Assembly (NCBI RefSeq): GCF_010994275.1 | Contig: NZ_WMCD01000009.1 | Location: 186,001-250,000, forward strand | Reading direction: 5' to 3' | Length of the DNA stretch: 64,000 bases | Origin: Cyclobacterium jeungdonense | Lineage (GTDB): Bacteria > Bacteroidota > Bacteroidia > Cytophagales > Cyclobacteriaceae | Shown: piece after piece, positions 25,916 to 35,500 of the stretch | How the letters are laid out: each line of letters opens with the position of its first letter | How positions within the stretch are numbered: the first letter of the stretch is position 1 | Made by a program: the position numbers and the translations under genes | Notes under the pieces: generated by a model | What the model was told of the DNA's origin: nothing | The model's input: the letters and a program-made list of their open reading frames with translations, nothing else | Databases searched by the model: none

Positions 25916-27286
25916 ATGCGTTTGCAGGAATTTAAAGCGGATTTTAATACTACCTTTTCCCTGGCCTATCCTGTGATGTTGAGTCAGTTGGGGCAGGTAA
26001 TGGTAGGCGTAGCGGATAACATCATGGTGGGAAGGCTGGGTGCTATCCCCCTGGCAGCGGCCTCCCTCGCTAATAGCATTTTCTTCCTCATGCTGATGTT
26101 TGGGATAGGTATTTCCATGGCCGTCACACCCATGGTGGCGGCGGCAGACGGGGAGGGCAAAAAAGGAAAAATCGGACGATTTCTGAGCCATGGTTTTGTT
26201 ATCAATGGCTTTTCTTCCCTGGTGCTGTTTTTGGTTATTTTAGGACTTTCCCCGGGCTTGCAATGGCTGGGCCAGCCAGAAGAAGTGGTTATTTTGGCGA
26301 TTCCTTACCTGTTAATCATTACTTTTTCGCTGGTACCATTTATGTTTTTTCAAACCTACAAGCAATTTATTGAAGGCCTTTCACAAACCAAACAGGCCAT
26401 GTACATTACGGTCCTTTTCAATGTATTTAATGTGGGCTTAAACTGGCTGTTGATCTACGGAAATTGGGGGTTTCCTGCGATGGGGCTGAATGGTGCAGGC
26501 TGGGCCACGCTAATTTCACGCATCCTGATGGCAATGGCCATTTACCTTTACGTGACCCGGTCTGAAAGGTATGCCCGTTATCTGAGAGGTTTTAGTCTGA
26601 AAAACCTACGATTTGGTATCATCAAAAAGATGCTGCGAATAGGTATTCCAACTGGGTTGCAATTCGTTTTTGAAGTAGGCGCCTTTAGTACCGCTGCCAT
26701 TATGATGGGGTGGATTGGTGTCAATGCCCTGGCTGCCCATCAAATTGCCATTAACCTCGCATCCATTAGTTACATGATGGCCTCCGGCTTGTCAGCTGCG
26801 GCTATGGTTCGCGTAGGCAACCAGTTAGGGAAGCGGGATATTGGAAAATTGCGGCAAGTCGGTTTTTCTATTTTTGGAATGGTTGCTGTTTTTATGTTTC
26901 TATTTGGTTTGGCTTTTCTGGTATTCAGAAATTACCTGCCTCTTTTGTATATTGAGGAGCGGGGAGTGGTCGAAATGGCAGCTACCCTTTTGGTAGTCGC
27001 TGCCTTTTTTCAGATTTCAGATGGTCTACAGGTTGTGGGGCTTGGTGCGTTGAGAGGGCTTTCTGATGTAAAGGTACCCACCCTGGTCACCCTCGTAGCC
27101 TATTGGGTAATAGGCTTGCCTTTGGGGTATTTTTTGTCCTTTCATCTGGGGTGGAATGAGCTTGGTATTTGGATGGGGCTTTTGACAGGCCTATCCCTGA
27201 CAGCTGCCATGTTGATTTATCGGTTTCATTCCTTAAGTTTGCGATTGTACCGTCAATCGCAAAACAAACTTTCCGAGTTAATATAA
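25916..27286 (+). CDS. MATE family multidrug/metabolite efflux transporter
   Basis: 456 residues, 12 predicted transmembrane helices in two bundles. N-terminal MATE signatures AYPVMLSQLGQVMVGVADN and MVGRLGAIPLAAASLANSIF, mid-protein GLNGAGWATLISRI, and the second-half repeat GIPTGLQFVFEVGAFSTAAI. This is the NorM-like branch, which exports cationic drugs or metabolites by Na+ or H+ antiport. The start 9 bases after the Nudix stop suggests an operon, with an SDR gene 28 bases downstream. Confidence 0.92.
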   Translation: MRLQEFKADFNTTFSLAYPVMLSQLGQVMVGVADNIMVGRLGAIPLAAASLANSIFFLMLMFGIGISMAVTPMVAAADGEGKKGKIGRFLSHGFVINGFSSLVLFLVILGLSPGLQWLGQPEEVVILAIPYLLIITFSLVPFMFFQTYKQFIEGLSQTKQAMYITVLFNVFNVGLNWLLIYGNWGFPAMGLNGAGWATLISRILMAMAIYLYVTRSERYARYLRGFSLKNLRFGIIKKMLRIGIPTGLQFVFEVGAFSTAAIMMGWIGVNALAAHQIAINLASISYMMASGLSAAAMVRVGNQLGKRDIGKLRQVGFSIFGMVAVFMFLFGLAFLVFRNYLPLLYIEERGVVEMAATLLVVAAFFQISDGLQVVGLGALRGLSDVKVPTLVTLVAYWVIGLPLGYFLSFHLGWNELGIWMGLLTGLSLTAAMLIYRFHSLSLRLYRQSQNKLSELI

Positions 27287-27314
27287 TTTAGGCACCTTTA
27301 ACGTTACGTTGTTT

Positions 27315-28046
27315 ATGGAAGCTACCCATTGTTACATCATTACCGGAGCAAGTAAAGGCCTTGGCCACGCGTTGGCCAAACTGTTGGCCCGCGATAAGAA
27401 GAACCTGGTAATAGGCATCGCCCGAACTCCCATGGCTTCAGCAGGGAATTTTCACAGTTTGGCCCTGGACCTGTCCGACTCAGAAGCCATACTGGAAAAG
27501 GAAGCGGCTCTATTCCCGGAGGGTTCCTTTGAAAAAATTTGCCTGATCAATAATGCAGGCTGGATTGGAGACATTGCGCATACGGGTTACATTGATCCCG
27601 ATGCCATCATCCAAATACATAAGGTAAATGTGATCGCGCCGGCCCTGTTAATGAACGCGTTTATGAATAAATACGACCGATACCAGGGAAATAAATTGAT
27701 TGTCAATATAAGTTCGGGAGCGGCCGGAAAGGTAATGGATGGCTGGTCAGGCTATAGTGCTTCCAAAGCGGCATTGAACCAAATGACGCTAATTGCGCAG
27801 GAAGAATCTGATTTGAAAAACAGGGGATTTACCCTTTATGCTTTGTCGCCAGGGATAATTGACACGTCCATGCAAGAAACCATCCGCTCGGCAGGGAAAG
27901 AAAATTTCAGTAATCTGGAGAAATTCCAATCTTTAAAATCCGAGGGTAGCCTCAGTTCGCCCGAAGATATTGCCAAAAAAGTTATTTATTTGATGGATCA
28001 CTTCCGGGAATTCCCAGAGGTATTGCAGGATGTCAGGAAATTTTAG
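27315..28046 (+). CDS. SDR family oxidoreductase (sepiapterin/benzil reductase-like)
   Basis: 243 residues. Short-chain dehydrogenase fold: NADP-binding TGASKGLGHALAKLL, structural NNAG (INNAGWIGD), catalytic Ser in NISSGAAGKVMDG and Tyr/Lys in GYSASKAALNQM. The overall pattern fits the sepiapterin reductase/benzil reductase group that reduces small carbonyls with NADPH. The ATG at 27315 is preferred to a TTG two codons upstream. Tail-to-tail overlap of 14 bases with the SixA-like gene. Confidence 0.88.
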   Translation: MEATHCYIITGASKGLGHALAKLLARDKKNLVIGIARTPMASAGNFHSLALDLSDSEAILEKEAALFPEGSFEKICLINNAGWIGDIAHTGYIDPDAIIQIHKVNVIAPALLMNAFMNKYDRYQGNKLIVNISSGAAGKVMDGWSGYSASKAALNQMTLIAQEESDLKNRGFTLYALSPGIIDTSMQETIRSAGKENFSNLEKFQSLKSEGSLSSPEDIAKKVIYLMDHFREFPEVLQDVRKF

Positions 28047-28536
28047 GAGACTTGTTTTTTGGGAAATCGTATAGCCAGAAGGAGGCATTTTCGGGCTGAA
28101 TATCCATCCAGTGGTTGGTTTGGAAATAAAATCCAAAAACCGCTGCGGTAGGTAGGTTGTCCAGATTTTCTCCCAGGTAATTAATCAAATCGGTAAAACC
28201 GGGGTTGTGGCCAAAAATAAACAAGCTGTTTATCCGGTCAGGAGTTTGGCGGATTTTTTCCAGTATTGCTTTAGGAGAAGCGTGGTAAAGATCGGGGGTT
28301 TTTTCAAATTCAGGATCCTCTTTAAAGAATATTTCCAGGTATCTTTCAGCGGTTTGGACGGCCCGAACAGCATTCGAGGTAAGAATTTTTTCAGGGATTA
28401 CCCGGTTTGCAAGCATTCTTTTCGCCATGAGGGGAGCATCTCTTTCACCTCTTTCGGCAAGGGGGCGAAGTTGATCCGTGAGTAAGGGATGATCCCAGGA
28501 GGATTTGGCATGGCGGCATATAAGCAGTTTTTTCAT
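28033..28536 (-). CDS. SixA-like histidine phosphatase
   Basis: 167 residues. Histidine phosphatase superfamily: LLICRHAKSSW holds the RH(G/A) catalytic His and Arg, and LFIFGHNPGFTDLINYLG carries the second catalytic His. It is small, like E. coli SixA, which dephosphorylates a phosphohistidine on a signal-transfer domain. Bacteroidota copies are frequent and unassigned. Plus-strand neighbours on both sides indicate its own promoter. Confidence 0.85.
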   Translation of the reverse strand: MKKLLICRHAKSSWDHPLLTDQLRPLAERGERDAPLMAKRMLANRVIPEKILTSNAVRAVQTAERYLEIFFKEDPEFEKTPDLYHASPKAILEKIRQTPDRINSLFIFGHNPGFTDLINYLGENLDNLPTAAVFGFYFQTNHWMDIQPENASFWLYDFPKNKSPKIS

Positions 28537-28595
28537 ATAGTGTACCGATCTCTTTTACCGTAAAACTTTTGCAAGGTACCTTTGGTCAAAATTGA

Positions 28596-28603
28596 TATAT
28601 TTG
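28596..28603 (+). promoter_or_regulatory. -7 box (TATATTTG) of the quinoprotein dehydrogenase gene
   Basis: Exact TAnnTTTG match 24 bases before the ATG at 28628. TTTG boxes occur upstream at 11 and 24 bases, neither at ideal spacing. Confidence 0.45.
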
Positions 28604-28627
28604 TCAGGAACCAGTAACCTAATTTAA

Positions 28628-30763
28628 ATGAATATATTGATTTTACGAAAGCCAGCCTTTTGGGTTATGGGATTGTTCCTGATTTGTTCCTGTCAATCCA
28701 CTTCCGGTGATCGGGAGGAAGCAGGTGCAGACTGGCCGGTATATTTGGGAAGTAAAGGTAGTGCTCAATACTCTTCTCTGGACCAGATAAACAAAGTCAA
28801 TATAGGTAATCTGAAACCCGCCTGGGAATTCCGCACCGAGGACCTATCTGATGGGGGAAACACCCAGATTCAATGCAATCCCCTGATCATTGATGGGATC
28901 CTTTTCGGAACCAGCCCCAGGCTGAAAGCTTTTGCAGTAAATGCCGCTACTGGTGACCCCATATGGGAATTTGATCCCCACAAGGATTTTGAAATTGGTG
29001 GGAGTGTAAACAGGGGATTAATGTATTGGAATTCCGAGCAGCAATCCCGCTTGTTTTATTCTGCCGGACCGTATTTATTTGCCCTTGATCCCAAAACGGG
29101 ACAACTGATTTCTGAATTTGGCGAAGAGGGAAAAGTAGCCCTTACCAAAGGGTTGGGAGATTGGGCGCAGGACCGCTATGTAATTTCATCTACCCCCGGG
29201 GTTATTTACAAAAACAAATTGATTCTGGGCACCCGGGTATCCGAAAATTCCGATGCAGCCCCAGGGTACATACGTGCATTTGATGTGATTACCGGGGAGA
29301 TAGATTGGGTATTTCATACCATCCCCAAACCTGGTGAATTTGGGTACAATACCTGGCCCAAAGATGCCTATCTGACGGCAGGAGGTGCTAATAGTTGGGC
29401 CGGAATGAGCCTGGACGAAGCCTCCGGTGTTGTATACATTCCTACTGGATCTGCTGCATTTGATTTCTGGGGTGGAAATCGCAAAGGAGAAAACCTTTTT
29501 GCCAATTCACTGTTGGCATTGAATGCCGAAAACGGAGAGCGCATCTGGCATTACCAAACGGTGAGACATGACGTATGGGATCGGGATTTACCCGCTCCCC
29601 CCAACCTGGTTACCATAGAAAAGGAGGGTAAAACCATTCGGGCAGTAGCTCAAATTACCAAAACGGGAAGGGTCTTTGTTTTTGACCGGGCGACCGGGGA
29701 GCCGGTGTATCCCATTGTGGAAGTTGACATACCGCCTTCTAGCCTTGAAGGAGAGGAGGTGTGGCCAACGCAGCCCTTGCCTCAGGTTCCCCCTCCATTT
29801 TCGAGGCAGGTTTTTACTGAGGCAGAGGTTACTGATATCTCTCCGGAATCGGAAGCTTATGTCCGCGAAAAGATTCAAGGGCTCAAATTTGGCCATACGT
29901 TTATGCCTCCCAGCAGTGAGGGAACCGTTATTTTCCCTGGTTTTGATGGAGGAGGAGAGTGGGGAGGTGCTGCATACGATGAGGAGTCCGGTCTGCTATA
30001 CGTGAATGCCAACGAAATGCCCTGGATTTTGACCATGGTTCCCACTAAAGGTGGGAAGGTTTCCCTGGGTAAATCCGCCTATTTTACTCATTGTGGCATG
30101 TGTCATGGCCTGGATAAAATGGGGGACCCTTCCGGTGCTTTTCCTTCGCTCATGGAAGTCGGGCAGCGCTTAGATGAAAATGAAATACTCGGTATTATCG
30201 CAGCAGGAAAGGGTAGAATGCCTGCTTTTCAACATCTTAAACCGGAAATCAAGAAAGCCTTGGTCAATTATCTTCTGAAACCTGAAGGGAATCAAGATTC
30301 CCATACGATCGGTGCAGATTCTAACCTCTCGGCTGTCCCGTACACCACGACTGGCTATAATCGGTTTTTCGATCAGGAAGGATATCCGGCAGTCAAACCT
30401 CCCTGGGGAACTTTAAACGCTATAGACCTGAACAAGGGCGAAATTGCCTGGTCGGTGCCCTTGGGAGAATACCCCGAGCTGACTGCCAAGGGAATTCCGG
30501 TAACCGGAACTGAGAATTACGGAGGCCCCGTAGTCACTGCAGGCGGGCTTGTTTTTATAGGAGCTTCAAAAGACGAATACTTTCGTGCCTTCGATAAAGA
30601 TACCGGTGAGGAGCTATGGAAATACAAGCTCCCTGCAGGTGGATATGCCACACCGGCAGTCTATGCGGTAGATGGCAAACAATTCGTTGTAATCGCCGCA
30701 GGAGGTGGTAAAATGGGTACTTCCTCCGGAGATTACTACTTGGCGTTCAGTCTGGAAAATTAA
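28628..30763 (+). CDS. PQQ-type quinoprotein dehydrogenase with inserted cytochrome c domain (lipoprotein)
   Basis: 711 residues. Lipoprotein signal (GLFLICSC, Cys near 22), so it is tethered to a membrane facing the periplasm or surface. It is an eight-bladed propeller of the membrane glucose-dehydrogenase type, with W-motifs such as ATGDPIWEFDP, ENGERIWHYQTV and DTGEELWKYKLP, and the active-site region HDVWDRDLPAPP. A cytochrome c domain (Cys489-x2-Cys492-His493, GAFPSLMEVG, GRMPAF with the Met ligand) is inserted between blades. Expected to oxidise a sugar or alcohol and pass electrons to its own heme. PQQ synthesis genes are not in the window. Convergent with the PqaA-like gene, 2 bases apart. 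Confidence 0.87.
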   Translation: MNILILRKPAFWVMGLFLICSCQSTSGDREEAGADWPVYLGSKGSAQYSSLDQINKVNIGNLKPAWEFRTEDLSDGGNTQIQCNPLIIDGILFGTSPRLKAFAVNAATGDPIWEFDPHKDFEIGGSVNRGLMYWNSEQQSRLFYSAGPYLFALDPKTGQLISEFGEEGKVALTKGLGDWAQDRYVISSTPGVIYKNKLILGTRVSENSDAAPGYIRAFDVITGEIDWVFHTIPKPGEFGYNTWPKDAYLTAGGANSWAGMSLDEASGVVYIPTGSAAFDFWGGNRKGENLFANSLLALNAENGERIWHYQTVRHDVWDRDLPAPPNLVTIEKEGKTIRAVAQITKTGRVFVFDRATGEPVYPIVEVDIPPSSLEGEEVWPTQPLPQVPPPFSRQVFTEAEVTDISPESEAYVREKIQGLKFGHTFMPPSSEGTVIFPGFDGGGEWGGAAYDEESGLLYVNANEMPWILTMVPTKGGKVSLGKSAYFTHCGMCHGLDKMGDPSGAFPSLMEVGQRLDENEILGIIAAGKGRMPAFQHLKPEIKKALVNYLLKPEGNQDSHTIGADSNLSAVPYTTTGYNRFFDQEGYPAVKPPWGTLNAIDLNKGEIAWSVPLGEYPELTAKGIPVTGTENYGGPVVTAGGLVFIGASKDEYFRAFDKDTGEELWKYKLPAGGYATPAVYAVDGKQFVVIAAGGGKMGTSSGDYYLAFSLEN

Positions 30764-30765
30764 TC

Positions 30766-32232
30766 TTAGTTTGCCAATGGCGTTCCCTTAGGCGTTTTTG
30801 GGGTAAAGGCTTCATGGGCATAGGTTTCCGGAAGAATTTTTACTCCGGTAGTAAATTTTAACGGGGCGTTTCCTGCGTATATTATCTCCGCAAAATGGCC
30901 GGTCCATCCCTTTTCCGGAGTTTCAAGGGGGATCCGATAGGTGCCGTCTTCCTCTTGTGGAATGGTGATTGCCGTCCATTCTGGTCCCAGTTCATCAATT
31001 CTGAAATCTCTTTTGGAGGGATTATTGGCAGTCCATAATTTGATGGATACCGGTGGGTTTTCCGGATCAGTCCGGATTTCTATGGCCTCTTCGGTCACCT
31101 CCCACTCATAGGAAGGGCGTTTTTGATCGGCTAAAATATGGGAATAAAAGCCGAGCATTACCTGAATGGCATCGGAACCGTCCAGAGAGTGTCCGGCATT
31201 GGGAATGTAAGCCAAATGCTTTTCCCCAGGAAGCTCATCCCAATAAAATTTCCAGCTATCCGGCAGAAAAAACTGATCCCCGGTGGCGTTGATCAACAAT
31301 TTAGGTATCTCATTATATTCTTCCAGGAATTGATAGGGTTCTACGATTTCCATTAAACGCGCAAATTCCCTGCTGTCCATCCAGTTAAAAATACCTTCCC
31401 GGGTGTAATCTTTTACCGCAGGAGCCCAAAAACCGTAGGTTTGCCAATGATGTTTGAAAGAGGGTTTTAAATTCAGCATGTCAATTACGATGGGTATCAT
31501 ACCCACTACCCGATTATCAACAGCAGCGGTGGTCCAGGTAGTCCAGCCTCTTTTGGAGGCACCCGCGACCACGTAATCATTTAACTCCAAGTCCAGATTT
31601 TCCTTGGTAAAGGCCACCACTGCATCCATGGCAGAAACCACTGCTTCAGTCATCGGAAACCTGGCCAACCAGATAGCATCTTCGTCACTTGCCCCTCGCT
31701 CCATAAATTCCCGCCATCCGTAGGCTATCAATCCATCTTCTGTTCTTTTCTCCAGACTATCCCCTATGTATTGTACCGGTTGAAAAGGAACGTTGTGTAC
31801 TTTGATTACCGGAGAACCCGTGGCCAATGCCCCTTCTAAAATCAGCTCATCTGGAGTTTCGGGCAAATCGCTCCCGCTGCTACCTCCACTGATGATCATC
31901 AAAGAGGTCTTGTATTTTAGATCGTCCGGAATGACAAAAGAGACCCAGTGCCACCAGGTGCCGGGTTCAACCTCTTCCCTACCTAACCAATTCTGGGAGG
32001 TCATCTTCAATACATAGTAAGAATAAGCCTCACCGCGACTTTCGTGAACCAATTCGTATTCGAATTCCTTTTGGTTTTCGGCAACATAGGCTTTTAACAG
32101 ATCAATTCCTTTGGTTGAAGAAGCCGGAACAGCCGTATCCGATTTAGACTGGCAATTAACTATAAGAAAGGCAATTAATAGATAAGCCAGGGAAATATAT
32201 GGTCTGGCAAGAGGGAAAAGAAATACGCGCAT
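30766..32232 (-). CDS. PhoPQ-activated pathogenicity-related (PqaA) family hydrolase, lipoprotein
   Basis: 488 residues. Lipobox IAFLIVNC near residue 27. Alpha/beta hydrolase fold with nucleophile in AGASKRGW (Ser226), acid in ATGDQFFLPD and His in PNAGHSLDG. This fits the PhoPQ_related family, whose substrate is unknown; homologues were first noticed as PhoPQ-induced genes in Salmonella and are common in Planctomycetes and marine Bacteroidota. A C-terminal beta domain (from about 370) follows. Last gene of a minus-strand run with DUF2231, DUF1552 and DUF1592 proteins, 50 bases from the previous gene. Confidence 0.85.
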   Translation of the reverse strand: MRVFLFPLARPYISLAYLLIAFLIVNCQSKSDTAVPASSTKGIDLLKAYVAENQKEFEYELVHESRGEAYSYYVLKMTSQNWLGREEVEPGTWWHWVSFVIPDDLKYKTSLMIISGGSSGSDLPETPDELILEGALATGSPVIKVHNVPFQPVQYIGDSLEKRTEDGLIAYGWREFMERGASDEDAIWLARFPMTEAVVSAMDAVVAFTKENLDLELNDYVVAGASKRGWTTWTTAAVDNRVVGMIPIVIDMLNLKPSFKHHWQTYGFWAPAVKDYTREGIFNWMDSREFARLMEIVEPYQFLEEYNEIPKLLINATGDQFFLPDSWKFYWDELPGEKHLAYIPNAGHSLDGSDAIQVMLGFYSHILADQKRPSYEWEVTEEAIEIRTDPENPPVSIKLWTANNPSKRDFRIDELGPEWTAITIPQEEDGTYRIPLETPEKGWTGHFAEIIYAGNAPLKFTTGVKILPETYAHEAFTPKTPKGTPLAN

Positions 32233-32281
32233 GATATCTGAATTTATCGGTTATAATACCCAAGGAACGAAAAAAAGGCCA

Positions 32282-33781
32282 TCAGTAAAAAGGACCTTCT
32301 TCCAAAATTATCTCCAGGTCTGGACGGTGTTTCTGTACCGCTTCTATAACCTCATCGTTCAGGGATGTGCCAAAAAGGTAAACCTTTTTGAGGCTTGGAA
32401 AAGAAAGAAGGTGTAAAAGACTGGCATCATCCAGCAATGTAAAGGAAAGGTTAAGCTCTTCCAGTAAGGGCAAATCCTTCAAATAAGGCAAACCATCTCC
32501 TTCGATGGCTGTTTTCTGTAACACAAGCCGCCGAAGTTGAGTCATTTTTCCCAAGTAGTAAAGGTCGTCGTCCGTTACATCGCTGGAAGCAAGCGATACC
32601 CTGGAGAAATGAGGGAAGTAGCCGGAAAATTCCTGAAGTTCCCTTCCTCCAAAGGGAGAAGGAGGAAATTTCATCTTTAGCCCAAAATAGTCGCCATTGG
32701 CTAATTCATCAGGAACAATCTCGATGCCCCTGTCTGAAGCCATACCCTGTAATTCTTTTAGTGCTTCATCGAAGGCTTCTTTTTCTTCCAGAATTTTATA
32801 CTGTGCCTGCTGAATTTCAGGCATCATCTGCTCCAGTTCGGCCAATACAGGTTTATCCTGGATTTCTCCTTTGGTCATTTCTTCAGAGGCACCTGTTTCG
32901 ATCCAAAATCGCAAAACGCTAATTTCGCTTTCTGTCAACCCGGGTTTTCCTTCCGGTGGCATTCGATCGTCATGATCCTCCGGCAACAGAATCCGTACCA
33001 TCAGTTCACTGCCATTGGGATCACCTGGTATTACCGCCGTTTTTTCGCTTTTTCCCGCCTCAAGGAGGGCGGAGTGGCTGGTAAGCAATAAATCTCCTTT
33101 GGATTTGTTTTCATTATGGCAATTTGCACAACGGGTTTCCAGGATGGTAGCTACGATATCTGAATAGAGGAGCATGTCTTCCGGTGCCTTGTCGGATTTC
33201 TTGGCAGGCAATAGGGAATTAATAGGTTCCGACAAATAATACTCACCATGAGTCAACGATCCTCCTAAATGACTGGTATACGCCAGAGAAGCATTGGTTA
33301 GTATCAAAAAACCAAAAAAGAACGCACGTGATACCTGGTCTGACACCAAGCGAAGTTCGTAGAAAATAGTCGCGATGGAGAGGCAGGATCCGGTAACCAA
33401 TGCCCCGTAAAAGTGATTGCTAACCAATGGGCCAGAATAGTCTTCGGAAAGGTATAGAACGTATCCGGCGCCAATGGCAAACAGGGAGGCTACCACAGAC
33501 ACTCCCAGAATGGCTCGGATAACAGAAGGATGGATAATCCCTGGTTTTAGCTGTGCCAGAATAATCCCGGCTGTTACCAACAAAATCAATACGATTGGAA
33601 AATGAAGAATCAATGGGTGAAACCTACCCAGCAGGACCCAAAGCGGATTCCCGGATTCCAGCGATAGAGGAACCATAAGAAAAAACAAATAAATTACCAG
33701 GGATAGCAATGAGATTCCTACCAGAGGCCATGAGGTAACGGTTTTTATCTGGTGATGTACAAGCCTTATTGTTTTGTTCAT
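32282..33781 (-). CDS. DUF2231 membrane protein fused to Planctomycete-type cytochrome c and leucine-rich repeats
   Basis: 499 residues. The N-terminal part has about five to six transmembrane helices (residues 20-185, including LGRFHPLILHFPIVLILLV, typical of DUF2231). A c-type heme motif follows in TRCANCHNENKSKGDLLL (near residue 217) with MPPEGKPGLTESEISVLRFW, the Planctomycete cytochrome c domain. Then comes a coiled helical stretch, and from about 390 four to five leucine-rich repeats (LRRLVLQKTAIEGDGLPYL, LLEELNLSFTLLDDASL). It is probably a membrane-bound electron-transfer protein with a periplasmic binding face. Gap of 71 bases after DUF1552. Confidence 0.82.
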   Translation of the reverse strand: MNKTIRLVHHQIKTVTSWPLVGISLLSLVIYLFFLMVPLSLESGNPLWVLLGRFHPLILHFPIVLILLVTAGIILAQLKPGIIHPSVIRAILGVSVVASLFAIGAGYVLYLSEDYSGPLVSNHFYGALVTGSCLSIATIFYELRLVSDQVSRAFFFGFLILTNASLAYTSHLGGSLTHGEYYLSEPINSLLPAKKSDKAPEDMLLYSDIVATILETRCANCHNENKSKGDLLLTSHSALLEAGKSEKTAVIPGDPNGSELMVRILLPEDHDDRMPPEGKPGLTESEISVLRFWIETGASEEMTKGEIQDKPVLAELEQMMPEIQQAQYKILEEKEAFDEALKELQGMASDRGIEIVPDELANGDYFGLKMKFPPSPFGGRELQEFSGYFPHFSRVSLASSDVTDDDLYYLGKMTQLRRLVLQKTAIEGDGLPYLKDLPLLEELNLSFTLLDDASLLHLLSFPSLKKVYLFGTSLNDEVIEAVQKHRPDLEIILEEGPFY

Positions 33782-33852
33782 AATTAGTCCTGCAGACAGG
33801 AGTGTATTATCCTGTTGATTGGGCGAAAATTATCCATATTGTTGTTGAAAAA

Positions 33853-35241
33853 TCAGGCCATGATGAAGTCAAGTGGCCCGGTACTGTCGGCAAACGTTTC
33901 CTGCTCCAAGCCTACAGTTTGCATCCAACTGGTGTACAAATTGGCTAATGGGGTGTTTTCCTCGTAAATAAGGTTTTGACCAGTTTTGATTTTATTACCC
34001 CCGTGGCCCCCAAGAACGATGGGCAAATCCCGTGGGGAATGGCGGTTTCCATCCCGTAAACCGGAAGCAAACATCACCAGGGAATTATCCAGCAGGGTTC
34101 CATTCCCTTCCTTTATTCCCTTTAACTTGTCCAAAAAGTAGGCGTATTGTTCCAGGTGCCAGCGAGTGATCAGGTCATACTGTTCCATTTTTTCCGGGTG
34201 ATTCATGTGGTGCGAGATGGAATGATGGGCGCCACTGACCCCTTCAAGAAAGGAGAAATTTCGATTGCTCACTGAATTACCAAACATAAAGGTTGCTACC
34301 CGGCTGGCGTCACTCCAAAAGGCCAGTGCCATGATATCAAACATGAGTCGGGTTTTTTCGGTAATATTGACGCCCCCATACACCTCTACATACTCCTCCA
34401 CATTTTGGTTTACCCGTATGAGTTCTTTCTTAATGTCGGGAGTGATTTTACTTGCAAAATCCTTCAGGTTGGAGGGGTTATTGACTCTTTTTTCGATAGA
34501 GCGAATGGATTCCAGGTATTCTTCCAGTTTATCCTGGTCAGAACGGCCTAAATTATTTTTTAATGATTTTGCGTCCTGTAAAACCGCATCCAAAATGCTG
34601 CTTTTGTGTGGGTTTTCTTGAGATGAATTACCCGGGACAAAAGACTTGAATAGCCTGTCAAAGGCCAACCGTGGATCGATTTCCTTAGAGAGGGGAGTGG
34701 TGGCATTTTTCCAGGAGATGCTACTGGCATATAACCGGGTAAACCCTACATTGATATCCACGCCAGTCTGTATGCGGTCGAGCCCGTATTCCAAAGACGG
34801 GAAAAGGGTTTCATTTTTAAAATGGTTGGCGAGAATCTGATCCACCGATATTCCCCCACTGTTAATGTTGTCTCCGGCTGTTTTTTGTATCGGCAAACAG
34901 GTTAATAGGTTGGCTGTTTTGGCGTAATGACCGTCTGCACCCTGAAAAATGGAATGCTTGTTCATAAGTTGCCCCAGAACCAAAATGTCGTCCTTTAGAT
35001 GTGCCAGCGGTGTGAGTGTGGGAGAAAGCCTGAAATCCCTGCCAATACCCTCCGGTGTCCACCTACCCGGATGTACACCATTGGGCATAAACATAAAAGC
35101 GGAACGGATAGGGAACCCGTCCTTGCTGTAATTACCACCCAGGTTTAAGGGGGAAGCCATGGCCTCTAAAAACGGCAAGGCGATGGCTGCACCCACTCCC
35201 TTGAGCATTTTTCTTCTGGAAATTTGCCACTTCTTATTCAT
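33853..35241 (-). CDS. DUF1552 domain protein with Tat-type signal
   Basis: 462 residues. Twin-arginine signal SRRKMLKGVGAAIALPFLEA indicates export of a folded protein. The body matches DUF1552, a family related to DUF1501/sulfatase-like alpha/beta proteins and abundant in Planctomycetes: SAFMFMPNGVHPGRW, HSISHHMNHPEKMEQYDLI, ARHSPRD-like GNRHSPRDLPIVLGGHGG. Biochemistry is unknown. DUF1552 genes nearly always sit next to DUF1592 genes, as here, so the pair probably acts together in the periplasm. Confidence 0.88.
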   Translation of the reverse strand: MNKKWQISRRKMLKGVGAAIALPFLEAMASPLNLGGNYSKDGFPIRSAFMFMPNGVHPGRWTPEGIGRDFRLSPTLTPLAHLKDDILVLGQLMNKHSIFQGADGHYAKTANLLTCLPIQKTAGDNINSGGISVDQILANHFKNETLFPSLEYGLDRIQTGVDINVGFTRLYASSISWKNATTPLSKEIDPRLAFDRLFKSFVPGNSSQENPHKSSILDAVLQDAKSLKNNLGRSDQDKLEEYLESIRSIEKRVNNPSNLKDFASKITPDIKKELIRVNQNVEEYVEVYGGVNITEKTRLMFDIMALAFWSDASRVATFMFGNSVSNRNFSFLEGVSGAHHSISHHMNHPEKMEQYDLITRWHLEQYAYFLDKLKGIKEGNGTLLDNSLVMFASGLRDGNRHSPRDLPIVLGGHGGNKIKTGQNLIYEENTPLANLYTSWMQTVGLEQETFADSTGPLDFIMA

Positions 35242-35328
35242 AATCAGTAATTTATGGATATTCTCTGTTTAAAGTCAATAAGTTTCTACTTTTTCATCTG
35301 TTTATATTTTTTTTTCAGCGGTCAGATG

Positions 35329-35388
35329 GAATCTCGCATGCCCGATAATCATCCCTCTGTGTGTCGATCTCGTCATGCTCGATTTCAT
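35329..35388. repeat. 60-bp direct repeat, copy 1
   Basis: Starts GAATCTCGCATG and ends GATTTCAT. 51 of 60 positions are identical to copy 2 with no gaps. It lies in the DUF1552/DUF1592 intergenic gap. Confidence 0.8.
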
Positions 35389-35425
35389 GCGTTTTTAATT
35401 TGCTTTTCAAAGGCCACATAGCCTG

Positions 35426-35440
35426 TCCCGACCTTCGGGA
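35426..35440. repeat. short hairpin next to repeat copy 2
   Basis: TCCCGA-N3-TCGGGA, perfect 6-bp arms, ending immediately before copy 2. It looks like part of the same interspersed element. Confidence 0.45.
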
Positions 35441-35500
35441 GAATCTCGCATGTTGTATAATCATCCCTCTGTGGGTCGCTTGCGTCATGCTTGATTTCAT
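35441..35500. repeat. 60-bp direct repeat, copy 2
   Basis: Second copy, 112 bases from the first. Its last bases run into the end of the DUF1592 reading frame, so the element touches that stop codon. Confidence 0.8.
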
